Shown here one piece after another: positions 44,501 to 52,991 of a stretch of DNA of 64,000 nucleotides (positions within the stretch are counted from its first letter, which is position 1; the number at the start of each line of letters is the position of its first letter). Where the stretch lies: assembly GCA_002305265.1 (NCBI GenBank), contig DBQP01000010.1, positions 174,180 through 238,179 on the forward strand. Direction: 5' to 3'. The notes beneath the pieces were generated by a model. That model did no database searches. It was not told where the DNA came from and was given only the letters and a program-made list of their open reading frames with translations. This DNA comes from Prevotellaceae bacterium UBA1391 (GTDB taxonomy: Bacteria; Bacteroidota; Bacteroidia; Bacteroidales; Bacteroidaceae). Position numbers and translations under genes: made by a program.

Positions 44501-44739
44501 TCTTCGGTCTGACGGCCTCCAGCGGCACGGCCCGCATCTCCTACATCGGTTTCGTGCCCAGCGTCGCGTCTTTTCTTGAGGCTGTGGGGATAGAAAACCT
44601 GACGGAAGACCCACAGGCGCGCATCGACATATACGACCTGCAAGGCCGTTTGCTGCGCGCCAACACCACACTCCAGAAAGCCGCGCCCAGCCTGCCGCAC
44701 GGCATCTACGTCGCAGGCAAGCGAAAGGTCATCATCTGA
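41551..44739 (+). CDS. Glycoside hydrolase family 127 (beta-L-arabinofuranosidase-like)
   Basis: Secreted 1062-residue enzyme, likely removing beta-L-arabinofuranose from plant glycoproteins or pectic arabinan. The start at 41551 (MNHPLKQACRLRLLGAAML) gives a clear signal peptide ending in VQAQ. The (alpha/alpha)6 barrel includes LSSWSLEGHVGGHYLTALAL, ILGWEHGGMNEPLADAY and, near residues 363-372, LEGPESCNTNNM. WCCVGTGMENHSKY near residue 434 supplies the vicinal cysteines of the zinc/nucleophile site. Extra beta domains follow and the T9SS-type tail reads IDIYDLQGRLLRAN...GIYVAGKRKVII. It ends at a terminator. Confidence 0.93.
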   Translation: MNHPLKQACRLRLLGAAMLALGSLSVQAQSEIYPEHFNLSEVRLTGGAFRQALEINNKLLLEYDVDRLLTPFIRQAGLTTQTSSKYYGWDKTHPSFSNWGLSSWSLEGHVGGHYLTALALAYAATDDAQVKAQMKARLDYMLDVLNDCQRAFDSNTEGMKGFLGGQPINQIWTGLYKQDLAPFKQYGGWVPFYCEHKTLAGLRDAWLYTGSSLAKTLYRDMCDWAILVVSNLTDAQMQDILGWEHGGMNEPLADAYKIFGDVKYLNAARRYSHATMVDNMQTLNTTFLDGKHANTQVPKYIGFERIYQEAANAGTQSADRKFQLAAHNFWTDVVENRTVCIGGNSVSEHFQSKNNGQSYINNLEGPESCNTNNMLKLSEMLFDETHDARYADFYENAMWNHILSTQDPKTGGYVYFTSLRPQSYRIYSTVNEGMWCCVGTGMENHSKYAHFAYTHSADGKTLYVNLFTPSVLSSGTFSLTQETDFPATPSTKLTIGTAGTYTLAIRHPHWTTSGFSVSVNGTKADVAATPGTASYVSIRRTWKKGDVVEVNLPMELRVEECPNYTDYIAFKYGPLLLAAQTTAESPADESATGLSYEALQNEYGHEGRMDHSPGAMGKALSLSSAPLLIGHRSEVLQRITPTDEPLTFLIDASSTQSKGGWTTLKLVPFYTIQHARYTCYWYQQTEEAYKQSDMGLADAREAAVTARTLDYVATGEQQSEAGHDALYQNSTSGSYNGEFYRDARVGGFVQYVLSNPSGRTDSISLFCRFTTADRGRTATITIDGVKLVDITIPSSVKNAESNGFFNVEYLIPAALLTDSQGKAKERITFRIAPNGTTPIPGLYFLRLMSGYEDGSYKFVATDWRTGDSNRVAQNNISYDTDGNTITVKASGANNVCLSFNTDAADYTVPLANKYLVVKGQGLASGSTQSYLWWLNGINRGSQVSPTTVTTAGDGERVIAWDITQSQLDANAATDPWTLSTGATIFGLTASSGTARISYIGFVPSVASFLEAVGIENLTEDPQARIDIYDLQGRLLRANTTLQKAAPSLPHGIYVAGKRKVII

Positions 44740-44771
44740 CGGACGCGCGCGCCGCGCCGCTCCACCTTCTC

Positions 44772-44807
44772 ACGTCCGCTCCTCGCCCGCCCAGCAGGAG
44801 CGGACGT
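44772..44807 (+). terminator. Terminator of the GH127 gene
   Basis: A 12-bp stem (ACGTCCGCTCCT with AGGAGCGGACGT) around a 12-base loop, followed by ATTTGTTT, 32 bases past the stop codon. Confidence 0.85.
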
Positions 44808-44881
44808 ATTTGTTTGCCGCCTCATCATGGTGGGCCGAAGCGCGGCCCGCAACCAACCGCGCGCGGAACAGATGCGAAAAC

Positions 44882-45003
44882 ACGAAGGCCTTCGCAACGC
44901 ATCACGAAGGCCTTCTCGACACGACACGAAGGCCTTCGTAGCAAAAAAAGAACGCAGTCGTTTGCCATTACGAGCACAGTCGTTTGACGACGCGAGCGCA
45001 GTC
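44882..45003. repeat. 22-bp-phased array joining GAAGGCCTTC and GAACGCAGTC flavours (array 5)
   Basis: GAAGGCCTTC at 44884, 44906 and 44928 continues without any phase change into GAACGCAGTC at 44950, GAGCACAGTC at 44972 and GAGCGCAGTC at 44994, all 22 bp apart. Thus six units change sequence half-way but keep register. The array begins 145 bases after the GH127 stop codon. The remaining part of the 560-base gap (45004-45299) has a T8 tract on the minus strand after the 12-bp palindrome CGTTGCGCAACG near 45105, a weak terminator candidate for the converging transferase gene. Confidence 0.95.
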
Positions 45004-45299
45004 GAATTCTTTGGGCGGTGAACAAGGAAATGAAGGAAGGCAAAGGCAGGGCAGAAGGGCGCTGCACCCGCGGGGATGTTCCACAGGCGCGGGCACAAAA
45101 AAAACGTTGCGCAACGCACGACGGCATTGGGCAACGGGGTAGCTTGCTGGCGGCAAGCAAGGACGCTGGACGGCTGGAGGCATCAGCGTCGTGCTGGCAA
45201 AAAGCGGGACAAGACGGGCAGCAGTGAATGCGTAGGCCGGCGGAGCGGTGCGGACTGTCGCCCGACCAACGGGCCGGAACGCGCCTGCGCCGGCCGAAG

Positions 45300-46445
45300 T
45301 CAGGGGCGCGAGGCGTCGCGCTTGAAGGCGTCGGACTGCTGGTCTTGCGCCGACTCGCGGCGCCGGATGAGCACATTGAGCAGGAGGTTGCCACCGACGA
45401 AGAGGGCGACATCCACGGCGACGATGCCCGTGAGGTCGAAGTCTGCGACATAGGCCAGCAGCAGGTTGAGCACCATGAAGGCCAGACTGAGCGAGAGAAT
45501 GCAGATGAGGGCGCCATGCTGCGAGCATCCGGCCCGCAGGAACTTGTGGTGGATGTGGCTGCGGTCGGCGCCGAACAGGGGCTGATGGTGGCGCATGCGG
45601 TAGAAAATGACCCGCGCGAGGTCGAAGAGCGGGACGATGAGGAGTGTGAACGAGAGCAAGAGCCCGTCGCGGCGGAACGGCATGACGCGGGGATTGTGCA
45701 TGGCATACTTCACGAGCAGGAAGCCGAGGATGAAGCCAATGGTCAGACTTCCGGCGTCGCCCATGAAGATCTTGCGGTTGTGTTCCACCTTTCCGAAGAT
45801 GTTGAAGTAGAGAAAGGAGATGAGCACGCCGATGAGTCCGGCGATGAGGATGCAGTAGATGACCATGCCCTCGCGGTGGAAGGCATAGAGGAAGCCGCAG
45901 AGGGAGAGGACGGAGAGGCCGCCGGCCAGGCCGTCGATGCCGTCGATGAGGTTCATGGCATTGTCGACGGCCACGACGAGAAAGACGGTGAGCGGCGCGC
46001 CCACCCAAAAAGGAATCTCGTGGATGCCGCAGAAGCCGTAGAGCGTGTTGAGGTAGAGGCCCGAGAAGGGCAGCAAGGAGGCCGCCACGATCTGCACGAT
46101 GAACTTGGTGGTGGCGGAGAGGCCCATGACGTCGTCGATGAGTCCGACCACATAGATGAGCAGGAGGCTGATGAAGAACATGGCCGTCCAGGTGCTGAAC
46201 GTGAGCGTGCGGTCGGTGGTGCCGAAGCTCAGCATAAAAATGGCGATGACGAAGGCCACGAACATGCTGGGCAGGAAAATGATGCCGCCCAGGCGTGGCA
46301 CGGCATTGCTGTGCACCTTTCGCTCGTTGGGGATGTCGTAGAGCTTCTTGCGCTGGCAGAAGTTCATGATGTGGGGAATGGCGACGAAACCACAAAGAGA
46401 ACTGACGAGAAAGGCGGCTATGATGAGAATGTAGGATGAGAACAT
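45300..46445 (-). CDS. Undecaprenyl-phosphate GlcNAc-1-phosphate transferase-like (WecA/TagO family)
   Basis: Polytopic enzyme that would start a lipid-linked glycan by transferring a HexNAc-1-phosphate to undecaprenyl phosphate. About 380 residues with some eleven hydrophobic segments. Motifs seen are PRLGGIIF, YVVGLIDDVMG (Asp pair), VDNAMNLIDGIDGLAGG, FMGDAGSLTIGF and GADRSHIHHKFLRAG (the HIHH box). I prefer the ATG at 46445. A TTG at 46460 would add five residues. The charged C-terminus (after VLIRRRES) is unusual in composition. It is divergent from the polysaccharide operon and may make a second primer for it. Confidence 0.9.
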   Translation of the reverse strand: MFSSYILIIAAFLVSSLCGFVAIPHIMNFCQRKKLYDIPNERKVHSNAVPRLGGIIFLPSMFVAFVIAIFMLSFGTTDRTLTFSTWTAMFFISLLLIYVVGLIDDVMGLSATTKFIVQIVAASLLPFSGLYLNTLYGFCGIHEIPFWVGAPLTVFLVVAVDNAMNLIDGIDGLAGGLSVLSLCGFLYAFHREGMVIYCILIAGLIGVLISFLYFNIFGKVEHNRKIFMGDAGSLTIGFILGFLLVKYAMHNPRVMPFRRDGLLLSFTLLIVPLFDLARVIFYRMRHHQPLFGADRSHIHHKFLRAGCSQHGALICILSLSLAFMVLNLLLAYVADFDLTGIVAVDVALFVGGNLLLNVLIRRRESAQDQQSDAFKRDASRP

Positions 46446-46609
46446 GATGGTCTTTTTCAATGAAAAGAGGCGTGGCGCAAGCGGCTTGAGCCCCCGCGGA
46501 GACGGGAAAACAGGCCGTCGGAGGGCCGGAAGGCGCCGCGCGGTTTAAATATATAACTCGACCGCTGGCAAAATATTGCCTGAAAGGTGCAATTTCCCAA
46601 GAAATATGC

Positions 46610-46617
46610 TAACTTTG
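46610..46617 (+). promoter_or_regulatory. Candidate -7 element of the polysaccharide operon
   Basis: TAACTTTG matches TAnnTTTG and lies in the only AT-rich part of the 676-base divergent gap 46446-47121. No TTG at the expected distance is visible. If used, the leader is about 500 bases. I see no gene, array or structured element in the remaining gap; a 135-codon antisense open frame there has a skewed composition and is not supported. Confidence 0.45.
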
Positions 46618-47160
46618 TAGCTGCAATCTGCCAGGCGGAAGGGGCAGCGGACGGCTCACTCGAGCCCTCCGAGAGGGAGAAGAAAAGCCCGATGCGCTTC
46701 GCCACGACGAGCAGACGCCGCAGCAGCGCGTGCGAAACCGCTGAAAGACATAGACATATCCACCGCTTTTCTCGTTCGCCGACTCCCCATTGAAGGCGTG
46801 TCGGACGAAATGCTCGTGTGCTTTGACGCCGCGACGGACGCACGGAGGCGACAGACAGCCAGCAGCAGTCGGAAGCACCATACGGCCTGCCCGAAGGAAG
46901 TTCCACGGAGCCAGAAAAGACCTTTCACAGAGCCGGGAAAATGGCCGACGGAAGATGCTGTCGAGACGTGGAGGCGACAAAATCAACTGCATAGCGAAAA
47001 AAGACGATGTCTTCACAATAATTTACGGAAATTTCAGTTCTATTAAATGTCAACCGCGAGAGGGCGGAAGCCACGGGCTTTGCGCGCCTCATCTTCTTAA
47101 AATAATCAGCCTACGAGAAACATGCAGCAAGCCATTTCTCTTAATTACAGCAAAGATGCA

Positions 47161-47751
47161 ATGAACACACTGGAGAAAGCCATCAAACGAGGTGCAGACA
47201 TCCTCTTCTCGCTCTTGGGACTGATTCTCCTTTCCCCGCTGTTCCTCCTGATCGCCATCCTGCTGCACCAGCAGGGCAACGGCTCCGTGCTCTTCAAGCA
47301 AGAGCGGATCGGGCGAGGCGGCCGGCCGTTCACCATCTTCAAGTTCCGCACCATGAGCAGCATCGTGGAGGACGAGGGTCCTCAGCTGATTGCACAAAGC
47401 GATGCCGTCAACTCCACCCCCATTGAGCGCTTCCTGCGCGACCACCACCTCGACGAGCTGCCACAGCTGTGGAATGTGCTGCGGGGCGACATGTCGATTG
47501 TAGGACATCGGCCCGAGCGCAAGTACTTCATCGACAAGATCATGCAGCACAACCCCGCCTACGCCAAGCTGTATGCGATCCGGCCGGGGCTGACGTCGGA
47601 GGCCACACTCTACAACGGCTACACGGACTCGATGCAGAAAATGCTGCGCCGGCTCGACATGGATCTCTACTACCTGGAGCACCGCTCGCTCTGGATGGAC
47701 ACAAAAATCATCTTCCTGACAGCCGTGGCCATGATCCGAGGGCTGTTCTGA
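47161..47751 (+). CDS. Initiating sugar transferase (bacterial sugar transferase family)
   Basis: Monotopic phosphoglycosyl transferase that primes glycan synthesis on undecaprenyl phosphate. It contains one N-terminal reentrant/hydrophobic segment (DILFSLLGLILLSPLFLLIAI) and the family motifs GSVLFKQERIGRGGRPF, IFKFRTM, FLRDHHLDELPQLWNVL, GDMSIVGHRPE and the RPGLTSEATL segment. The ATG at 47161 gives 196 residues; an in-frame ATG at 47122 would add 13. It is the first gene of the polysaccharide operon. The specific sugar cannot be read from sequence. Confidence 0.93.
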   Translation: MNTLEKAIKRGADILFSLLGLILLSPLFLLIAILLHQQGNGSVLFKQERIGRGGRPFTIFKFRTMSSIVEDEGPQLIAQSDAVNSTPIERFLRDHHLDELPQLWNVLRGDMSIVGHRPERKYFIDKIMQHNPAYAKLYAIRPGLTSEATLYNGYTDSMQKMLRRLDMDLYYLEHRSLWMDTKIIFLTAVAMIRGLF

Positions 47752-47874
47752 CAGCAGGCGCGGCACGCCTCCAATCCTCGGCACACGCCGATGCGGCAGG
47801 CGCCAGGCGCCTTTTCCGCACACTCCCACTTCCGTTTCACCTCACCATCATCGAAAACTTTTCCCCACCGAAAT

Positions 47875-50481
47875 ATGAAACGCATCATATTCTCTCTCTT
47901 CATCGCCCTGCTGATGCCGCTGGCCGCACAGGCACAGTCCAGCATGAGCGACGAGCAGATTCTCAAGTTTGTCATGAAAGAGCGCGAGGCCGGCACGACG
48001 CAGCAGCAGATCGTGACCAAGCTCATGCAGCGCGGCGTGAACGTGCAGGACATCCAGCGCGTGCGCAAGAAGTACGAGCGCCTGCAGAAGGAAGAGGGAC
48101 TCGGGGCGCTGTCGAACAGCACGTCGGGAAAGACTGACGACCGCACGCGGCAAAACAACGCGAAGGAAGGCGTGCGCGACCTCACGGGAACAGGTTATGC
48201 AAGAGAAGCCGACAGCCGCCGCTACGCCAACTCTCGCCTGCTGAACGACCAGACAACTTACCGCCACACCTACGACGAGAACGACGAGGAGTTCATGGCC
48301 TTCCAGAGCGAGATGGACTTGCTGGCTCCGGCCGACACAGCCACGCTCTACCTGCAGCTCCTCGAGAAAGTGAACAGCCGGAAGCGGGAAGTGTTTGGCC
48401 GCGACATTTTCAACAACGAATCGCTGACGTTCGAGCCCGCCATGAACATCGCCACACCGGCCAGCTACGTGCTGGGACCGGGCGACGTGGTGTATATCGA
48501 CATCTACGGCGCATCGCAAAAGACCGTGGAGTCGACGGTTTCGCCCGAAGGCAGCGTCACGATCGAGGGATTTGGGCCTGTGCAGCTCGGCGGCATGACC
48601 GTGAGCCAGGCGCAAGCGCAGCTCCGCGCCCAGCTCGGCGCGCGCTATTCCAGCTCGCAGGTGAAGCTCTCGGTGGGACAGATGCGCACGATCACCGTGA
48701 ACGTGATGGGTGAGGTCCGCGTGCCCGGCACCTACACGCTGTCTTCCCTCGCCACCGTCTTCAACGCCCTCTACATGGCTGGAGGAACGAGCGACATCGG
48801 TACGCTCCGCAATATCAAGGTATACCGCAACAACCGGCTGATATCTACCTGCGACATCTACGGCTACATCCTCGACGGAGACATGCGTGGCAATGTGCGC
48901 CTGCAGGACAACGACGTCATCAGCGTGGGCACCTACGACTGTCTCGTCAACGTCTCGGGCAAGGTGAAGCGCCCCATGTACTACGAAATGAAGCACGACG
49001 AGAGCCTCGGCACGCTGCTGGACTACGCGGGCGGATTCACCGGCGACGCCTACAAGAAGTCGGTGCGCGTGACGCGCAAGAGCGGTTCGATGCTCAGCGT
49101 GTACAACGTGGATGAGTTCGACATGCGCACCTTCATGCTCATGGACGAGGACTCCGTGAGCATCGACAGCATCATCGACCGCTACGACAACATGGCCGAG
49201 GTGAAGGGTGCGGTGTTCCGTCCCGGAAAATATCAAGTGGGCGGAAAGATCAACAGCGTCCGCACGCTCGTCCAGGCGGCGGACGGACTGACCGAAGAGG
49301 CCTTCACCGCGCGTGCCGTCATGCACCGCATGCTCAAGGACCGCACGCTGGAAGCCATCACCGTCGACCTCCAAGGCATCATGGACGGCACCGTCGCCGA
49401 CATTCCGCTGAAGGAAAACGACATGCTCTTCATTCCTACGAAATCGGAACTGATGGAGACGCAGACGCTCACCATCCACGGCGAAGTCAACTTCCCGGGC
49501 GTTTACCGCTACGCGGCCAACCAAACGCTGGAGGACTTCATCCTGCAAGCGGGCGGACTGACCAACCGCGCTTCCACCGTGAAGGTGGACGTGGCGCGCC
49601 GCATCACCAACCCCGCCGCACTGACGACGGACTCCATTATTGCCCAGACATTCTCGTTCGCGCTCAAGGACGGATTCGTCGTGAGCGGAGAGAACAACTT
49701 TACGCTCCGACCGTTCGACGAGGTGTATGTGCGCAGGTCTCCCATGAGCACCGTGCAGCAGAACGTGAGCATCCAGGGCGAAGTGATGTTCGCCGGCAAC
49801 TATACGCTTACCAGCAAGGCACAGCGCCTGTCCGACCTCGTGCGTCAGGCCGGCGGCGTGAACGACCGCGCCTTCATCGCAGGTGCGCGCCTCGAGCGCC
49901 GCTTCACGGCTGAAGAGCGCCTTCGCGCAGAGGCCGCGCTCCAACGCGCCCAGGAAGACATGGAGGCCAACATGCAGGAGCTGGCCGCCAAGTCGGGCAA
50001 TGCCAACGTGGCGACAGTGCTGAAGAACAACAAGGAGCAGCTGAGCAGATACACCATCGGCGACACCTATCCGGTGGGAATCGAGCTGGACAAGGCCATG
50101 GCCAACCCCGGCAGCGCCGACGACCTGGTGCTCCGAGAAGGCGACCGACTGATCGTCCCCATGTACAACGGAACCGTCAAGGTCAACGGCGAGGTCATGT
50201 ATCCCAACACCGTAAGCTTTGTCGAGGGCAAGCGCGTGGGCTACTACATCAGCGAAGCCGGTGGCTACAGCACGAAGGCGAAGAAGAACGGCGCCTACAT
50301 CATCTATATGAACGGGCGTGTGGCCAAGGCCGGCGGCAAGAACAAGCCGGCTCCGGGCTGCGAGATCGTCGTGCCGCAGCAGGCATTCAAGTCGACCACG
50401 ATGTCGGAGCGTCTGAGCGTGGCCACCAGCGTCGGCTCGTTCGCCGCCATCATCGCCACCATCGCCAACGTGCTGAAATGA
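47875..50481 (+). CDS. Outer-membrane polysaccharide export protein (Wza-like, SLBB domains)
   Basis: Secreted 868-residue protein with a signal peptide (about 1-20, IALLMPLAAQAQ) and no lipobox Cys. After a charged N-terminal region comes the poly-export domain (from about 190, YVLGPGDVVYIDIYG to SVGQMRTITVNVMGEVRVPG). Several SLBB-type repeats follow (MGEVRVPGTYTLS; GKVKRPMYYEMK; GAVFRPGKYQV; HGEVNFPGVYRYA; QGEVMFAGNYTL; NGEVMYPNTVSF). A C-terminal hydrophobic helix (SVATSVGSFAAIIATIANVL) ends the protein. It would form the outer-membrane export conduit. It is about twice the length of E. coli Wza because of the extra SLBB repeats, common in Bacteroidota. Confidence 0.94.
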   Translation: MKRIIFSLFIALLMPLAAQAQSSMSDEQILKFVMKEREAGTTQQQIVTKLMQRGVNVQDIQRVRKKYERLQKEEGLGALSNSTSGKTDDRTRQNNAKEGVRDLTGTGYAREADSRRYANSRLLNDQTTYRHTYDENDEEFMAFQSEMDLLAPADTATLYLQLLEKVNSRKREVFGRDIFNNESLTFEPAMNIATPASYVLGPGDVVYIDIYGASQKTVESTVSPEGSVTIEGFGPVQLGGMTVSQAQAQLRAQLGARYSSSQVKLSVGQMRTITVNVMGEVRVPGTYTLSSLATVFNALYMAGGTSDIGTLRNIKVYRNNRLISTCDIYGYILDGDMRGNVRLQDNDVISVGTYDCLVNVSGKVKRPMYYEMKHDESLGTLLDYAGGFTGDAYKKSVRVTRKSGSMLSVYNVDEFDMRTFMLMDEDSVSIDSIIDRYDNMAEVKGAVFRPGKYQVGGKINSVRTLVQAADGLTEEAFTARAVMHRMLKDRTLEAITVDLQGIMDGTVADIPLKENDMLFIPTKSELMETQTLTIHGEVNFPGVYRYAANQTLEDFILQAGGLTNRASTVKVDVARRITNPAALTTDSIIAQTFSFALKDGFVVSGENNFTLRPFDEVYVRRSPMSTVQQNVSIQGEVMFAGNYTLTSKAQRLSDLVRQAGGVNDRAFIAGARLERRFTAEERLRAEAALQRAQEDMEANMQELAAKSGNANVATVLKNNKEQLSRYTIGDTYPVGIELDKAMANPGSADDLVLREGDRLIVPMYNGTVKVNGEVMYPNTVSFVEGKRVGYYISEAGGYSTKAKKNGAYIIYMNGRVAKAGGKNKPAPGCEIVVPQQAFKSTTMSERLSVATSVGSFAAIIATIANVLK

Positions 50482-50533
50482 TGTGCGGAAGGCAGATCAA
50501 CGGAAGAAACATCGCATCTTAATCACACATTCC

Positions 50534-51607
50534 ATGCAAACCAAGTATGAGCTCAACATAGGGCGGTTGGTGGCCATCGTCAGAAAAAGCGGCAGGTCCT
50601 TCGTCTACTGGGGCCTCGGCTCGTTCGTCCTGGCCGTCATCGTCGCGTTCTCCATTCCCCGCATCTACAAGGCCGGCGTGCTGCTGGCGCCCGAAACGTC
50701 GTCGAACAGCCTCATGTCGAACATGTCGTCGCTGGCCTCGATGGTCGAACTGAACGCCAATCCCAACCCAACGGGCGACGCCATCTATCCCGAAATCTAT
50801 CCCGAACTGTTCTCCTCGCCGGAGTTCATCACCGGCCTGTTCGACATCCAAGTGGAGAGCAGCGACGGCAGCATCCGCACGAGCTACTACAATTATCTGC
50901 GCAAGCATCAGAAAATCGAGTGGTGGTCATTCCCCGCCATCTGGCTGCAGAAGCTCATGCGAAGTCTTGAGGGCGGCAACGGCATGCCGAGCGGCAACGG
51001 CGGCGTCGACCCGTTTCAGCTGACGAGAGAACAATATGGCGTGATGACAACCATCCAGAAGAACGTCATCTGCAGCGTCGACAAGAAAACCAGCGTCATC
51101 TACATCGGCGCGACGGCACAGGACGCCCGCATCGCCGCCATTCTAGCCGACTCGGTCACACAGCATCTCCAGGCCTTCATCACGAAATACAAGACGAAGA
51201 AGGCCGTCGAGGACCTGGCCTATCTCGACCAGCTGCAGGCAGAAGCACTGGCCGACTACAACGCCGCCCGCCGCGCGTATGCCCAATTCAGCGACGCCAA
51301 CGTCGACGCCTTCCTCCAGTCGGTCCGCACCAAGTCGGACGAGCTGGAGAACGAAATGCAACTCAAGTACAACATCTACAGCCAGATCACGCAGCAAGCG
51401 CAGATGGCCAAGGCGCGCATCCAGGAAAAGACGCCGGCATTCACCACCCTCCAATCGGCCACCATCCCCATCAAGCACAGCAATACGCCCAAGATCATCA
51501 TCGCAGGCGTCTTTGTCATCCTCGGACTCTTCGTCCGACTGATGGTGCTGCTCTTCAAGCACCGCAACGAACTGTTCATCCGCCCGCAAGCGCAACCCAC
51601 CGCATAG
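50534..51607 (+). CDS. Chain-length determinant protein (Wzz family), first copy
   Basis: A 357-residue inner-membrane copolymerase regulating glycan chain length. There is one N-terminal membrane helix (about 26-44, YWGLGSFVLAVIVAFSIP), a periplasmic segment with the YKAGVLLAPE strand and a long coiled coil (about 215-295), and a C-terminal membrane helix (KIIIAGVFVILGLFVRLMVLLF). It follows the export gene by 52 bases. There is no tyrosine-kinase domain. Its stop codon (51605-51607) is the first base of a repeat array. Confidence 0.92.
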   Translation: MQTKYELNIGRLVAIVRKSGRSFVYWGLGSFVLAVIVAFSIPRIYKAGVLLAPETSSNSLMSNMSSLASMVELNANPNPTGDAIYPEIYPELFSSPEFITGLFDIQVESSDGSIRTSYYNYLRKHQKIEWWSFPAIWLQKLMRSLEGGNGMPSGNGGVDPFQLTREQYGVMTTIQKNVICSVDKKTSVIYIGATAQDARIAAILADSVTQHLQAFITKYKTKKAVEDLAYLDQLQAEALADYNAARRAYAQFSDANVDAFLQSVRTKSDELENEMQLKYNIYSQITQQAQMAKARIQEKTPAFTTLQSATIPIKHSNTPKIIIAGVFVILGLFVRLMVLLFKHRNELFIRPQAQPTA

Positions 51608-51772
51608 ACGGCAGCAACTGCTCGCTGCGACGGCTGCAACTGACCACAACGACGGCCTCAACCGACCGCACAGGCCTGGATTTTTTGCACGGACACGAAG
51701 GCCTTCTTGTACAATCACGAAGGCCTTCGCAAAGAAATACGAAGGCCTTCGCGTGCGAAGACGAACGCATTC
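51607..51772. repeat. 22-bp-phased array with three successive cores (array 6)
   Basis: GACGGC(A/T/C) units at 51607, 51629 and 51651 (core GACGGC..CAACTG), a degraded unit at 51673, then GAAGGCCTTC at 51697, 51719 and 51741, then GAACGCATTC at 51763. All palindrome copies are 22 bp apart, and the 51607-51673 units are also 22 bp apart; the palindromes fall two bases into units of the same register. The array therefore begins at the stop codon of the first Wzz gene and fills the 216-base gap to the second. Confidence 0.95.
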
Positions 51773-51823
51773 CCGTGCATGCACATCTGTCGCCTCGTGC
51801 GTGTGCACGTAAGCCTTCATTCA

Positions 51824-52813
51824 ATGGAACGACGACAACCGACATCCCAACTCAGCGCATGGGGAATATGCAAGAAACACAAGAAAGCATATTCCTCTGT
51901 CGTCATTATCACCATCCTGCTCTCGCTGCTCTATTCCTACTGCCAACCGACCGAGTATGACGCGCGCCTGAAGTTCTCCATTGACACGTCGGAAGACCTC
52001 ACATCGGGCAAGAACAAATGGCTGCACAACCTGACCCACCAGTTTGGACTCGACGGCGCGCTGGTGACGGCAGAGCCCGAAATCTACACGACGATTCTCC
52101 GCTCGCAGGCGTTCCTGCAAGGTGTGGCCGACGTGCGCATCACGACGGACCAAGGACAAAGGAAAAGATTTGCCGACTACATTCGCGAGGATTGCGAAGC
52201 GCGCGGGTGGACGTCGGCCCTGAGCTGCGCCAGCCGGAAGCAGACCAAAGCGGAGCGGAACGACGAAGTCATCGACCTCCTGCGCTCGAAATACCTCCTA
52301 TGCGAACTCAACAGGCGCAACGGACTCATCACGATGCAAGCCACGGCGCAGCACCCGCGCATCGCCGCCGAAGTGCTCGACTCGGCCTTCCACCATCTGC
52401 AGACGTTCCTCACGCAATACCTCCACCAGAGCGCCAAAGGGCAGAACGACGCGCTCAAGCAGAACAAGGAACTGATGGAGCAACGCTACAAGCAAGCGAT
52501 GAGCCGCTACTCGCAGTTTCTCGACTCCCACCTCGAGACCACACGACCCTCTGTGGAGGCGGAAGAGGACTATCTGCGCAAGGAACTGACACAGGCGGAG
52601 ATTGATTTTGCCGACGCACAGCTTACCTACGTGCAGAACCTCCGCAAGGAGGTGAGACAAAGAAGCCTGATTTTTCAAGTCAACTCCGTCACCACCCCCG
52701 ACGCTCCTGCCCGACCAGCCTACCTGCTGAACCTCTTCGTCTGGCTGTTCTATGCGCTGCTCCTCACGACGTGGGTCCTCTTCTTCCGGGAGAAGCGGCA
52801 GCGCACCACATAA
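51824..52813 (+). CDS. Chain-length determinant protein (Wzz family), second copy
   Basis: A 329-residue protein with membrane helices near residues 25-40 (SVVIITILLSLLYSYCQP) and near the C-terminus (LLNLFVWLFYALLLTTWVLFF). The middle contains a coiled coil (about 195-285, from KQNKELMEQRYKQAMSRY) and the repeated Wzz-type AQHPRIAAEVLDSAFHHLQ segment that parallels AQDARIAAILADSVTQHLQ in the first copy. The latter implies a shared origin. A duplicate could set a second chain-length class. It follows the first copy with a 22-bp array between them. Confidence 0.85.
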   Translation: MERRQPTSQLSAWGICKKHKKAYSSVVIITILLSLLYSYCQPTEYDARLKFSIDTSEDLTSGKNKWLHNLTHQFGLDGALVTAEPEIYTTILRSQAFLQGVADVRITTDQGQRKRFADYIREDCEARGWTSALSCASRKQTKAERNDEVIDLLRSKYLLCELNRRNGLITMQATAQHPRIAAEVLDSAFHHLQTFLTQYLHQSAKGQNDALKQNKELMEQRYKQAMSRYSQFLDSHLETTRPSVEAEEDYLRKELTQAEIDFADAQLTYVQNLRKEVRQRSLIFQVNSVTTPDAPARPAYLLNLFVWLFYALLLTTWVLFFREKRQRTT

Positions 52814-52991
52814 CCTCCCGCACCCCCTTTCCGGCAACAGTCCCTCGCCCTGCTGCCGACACTGCCAAGCGCCGCAGAAAAGCCCTCCACGGAAGCATCC
52901 GACGGTGCGCCGTCGCCGCAGGCAAGCCGACGCCACCGTGCGGAACACAAGGCGCGGAAACATCCCGAAAACCAAAGTCTGTCACCCCCGA

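Noticed and set aside
30444..44700. Very long open frames opposite dnaE, the GH27 and the GH127 genes (several hundred to over one thousand codons)
   Set aside because: They lie exactly antisense to well-recognised genes, have skewed Val/His/Arg/Ala composition and no domain motifs. They result from GC-rich codon use.
27064..44739. Complete polysaccharide utilisation locus
   Set aside because: No SusC, SusD, hybrid two-component system or SusR-like regulator is present; the enzymes are separate genes with their own promoters and terminators.
46609..47016. A minus-strand open frame of 135 codons in the gap before the sugar transferase
   Set aside because: Arg/Ser/Pro-rich composition with no motif and no promoter; it overlaps the candidate -7 element of the plus-strand operon.
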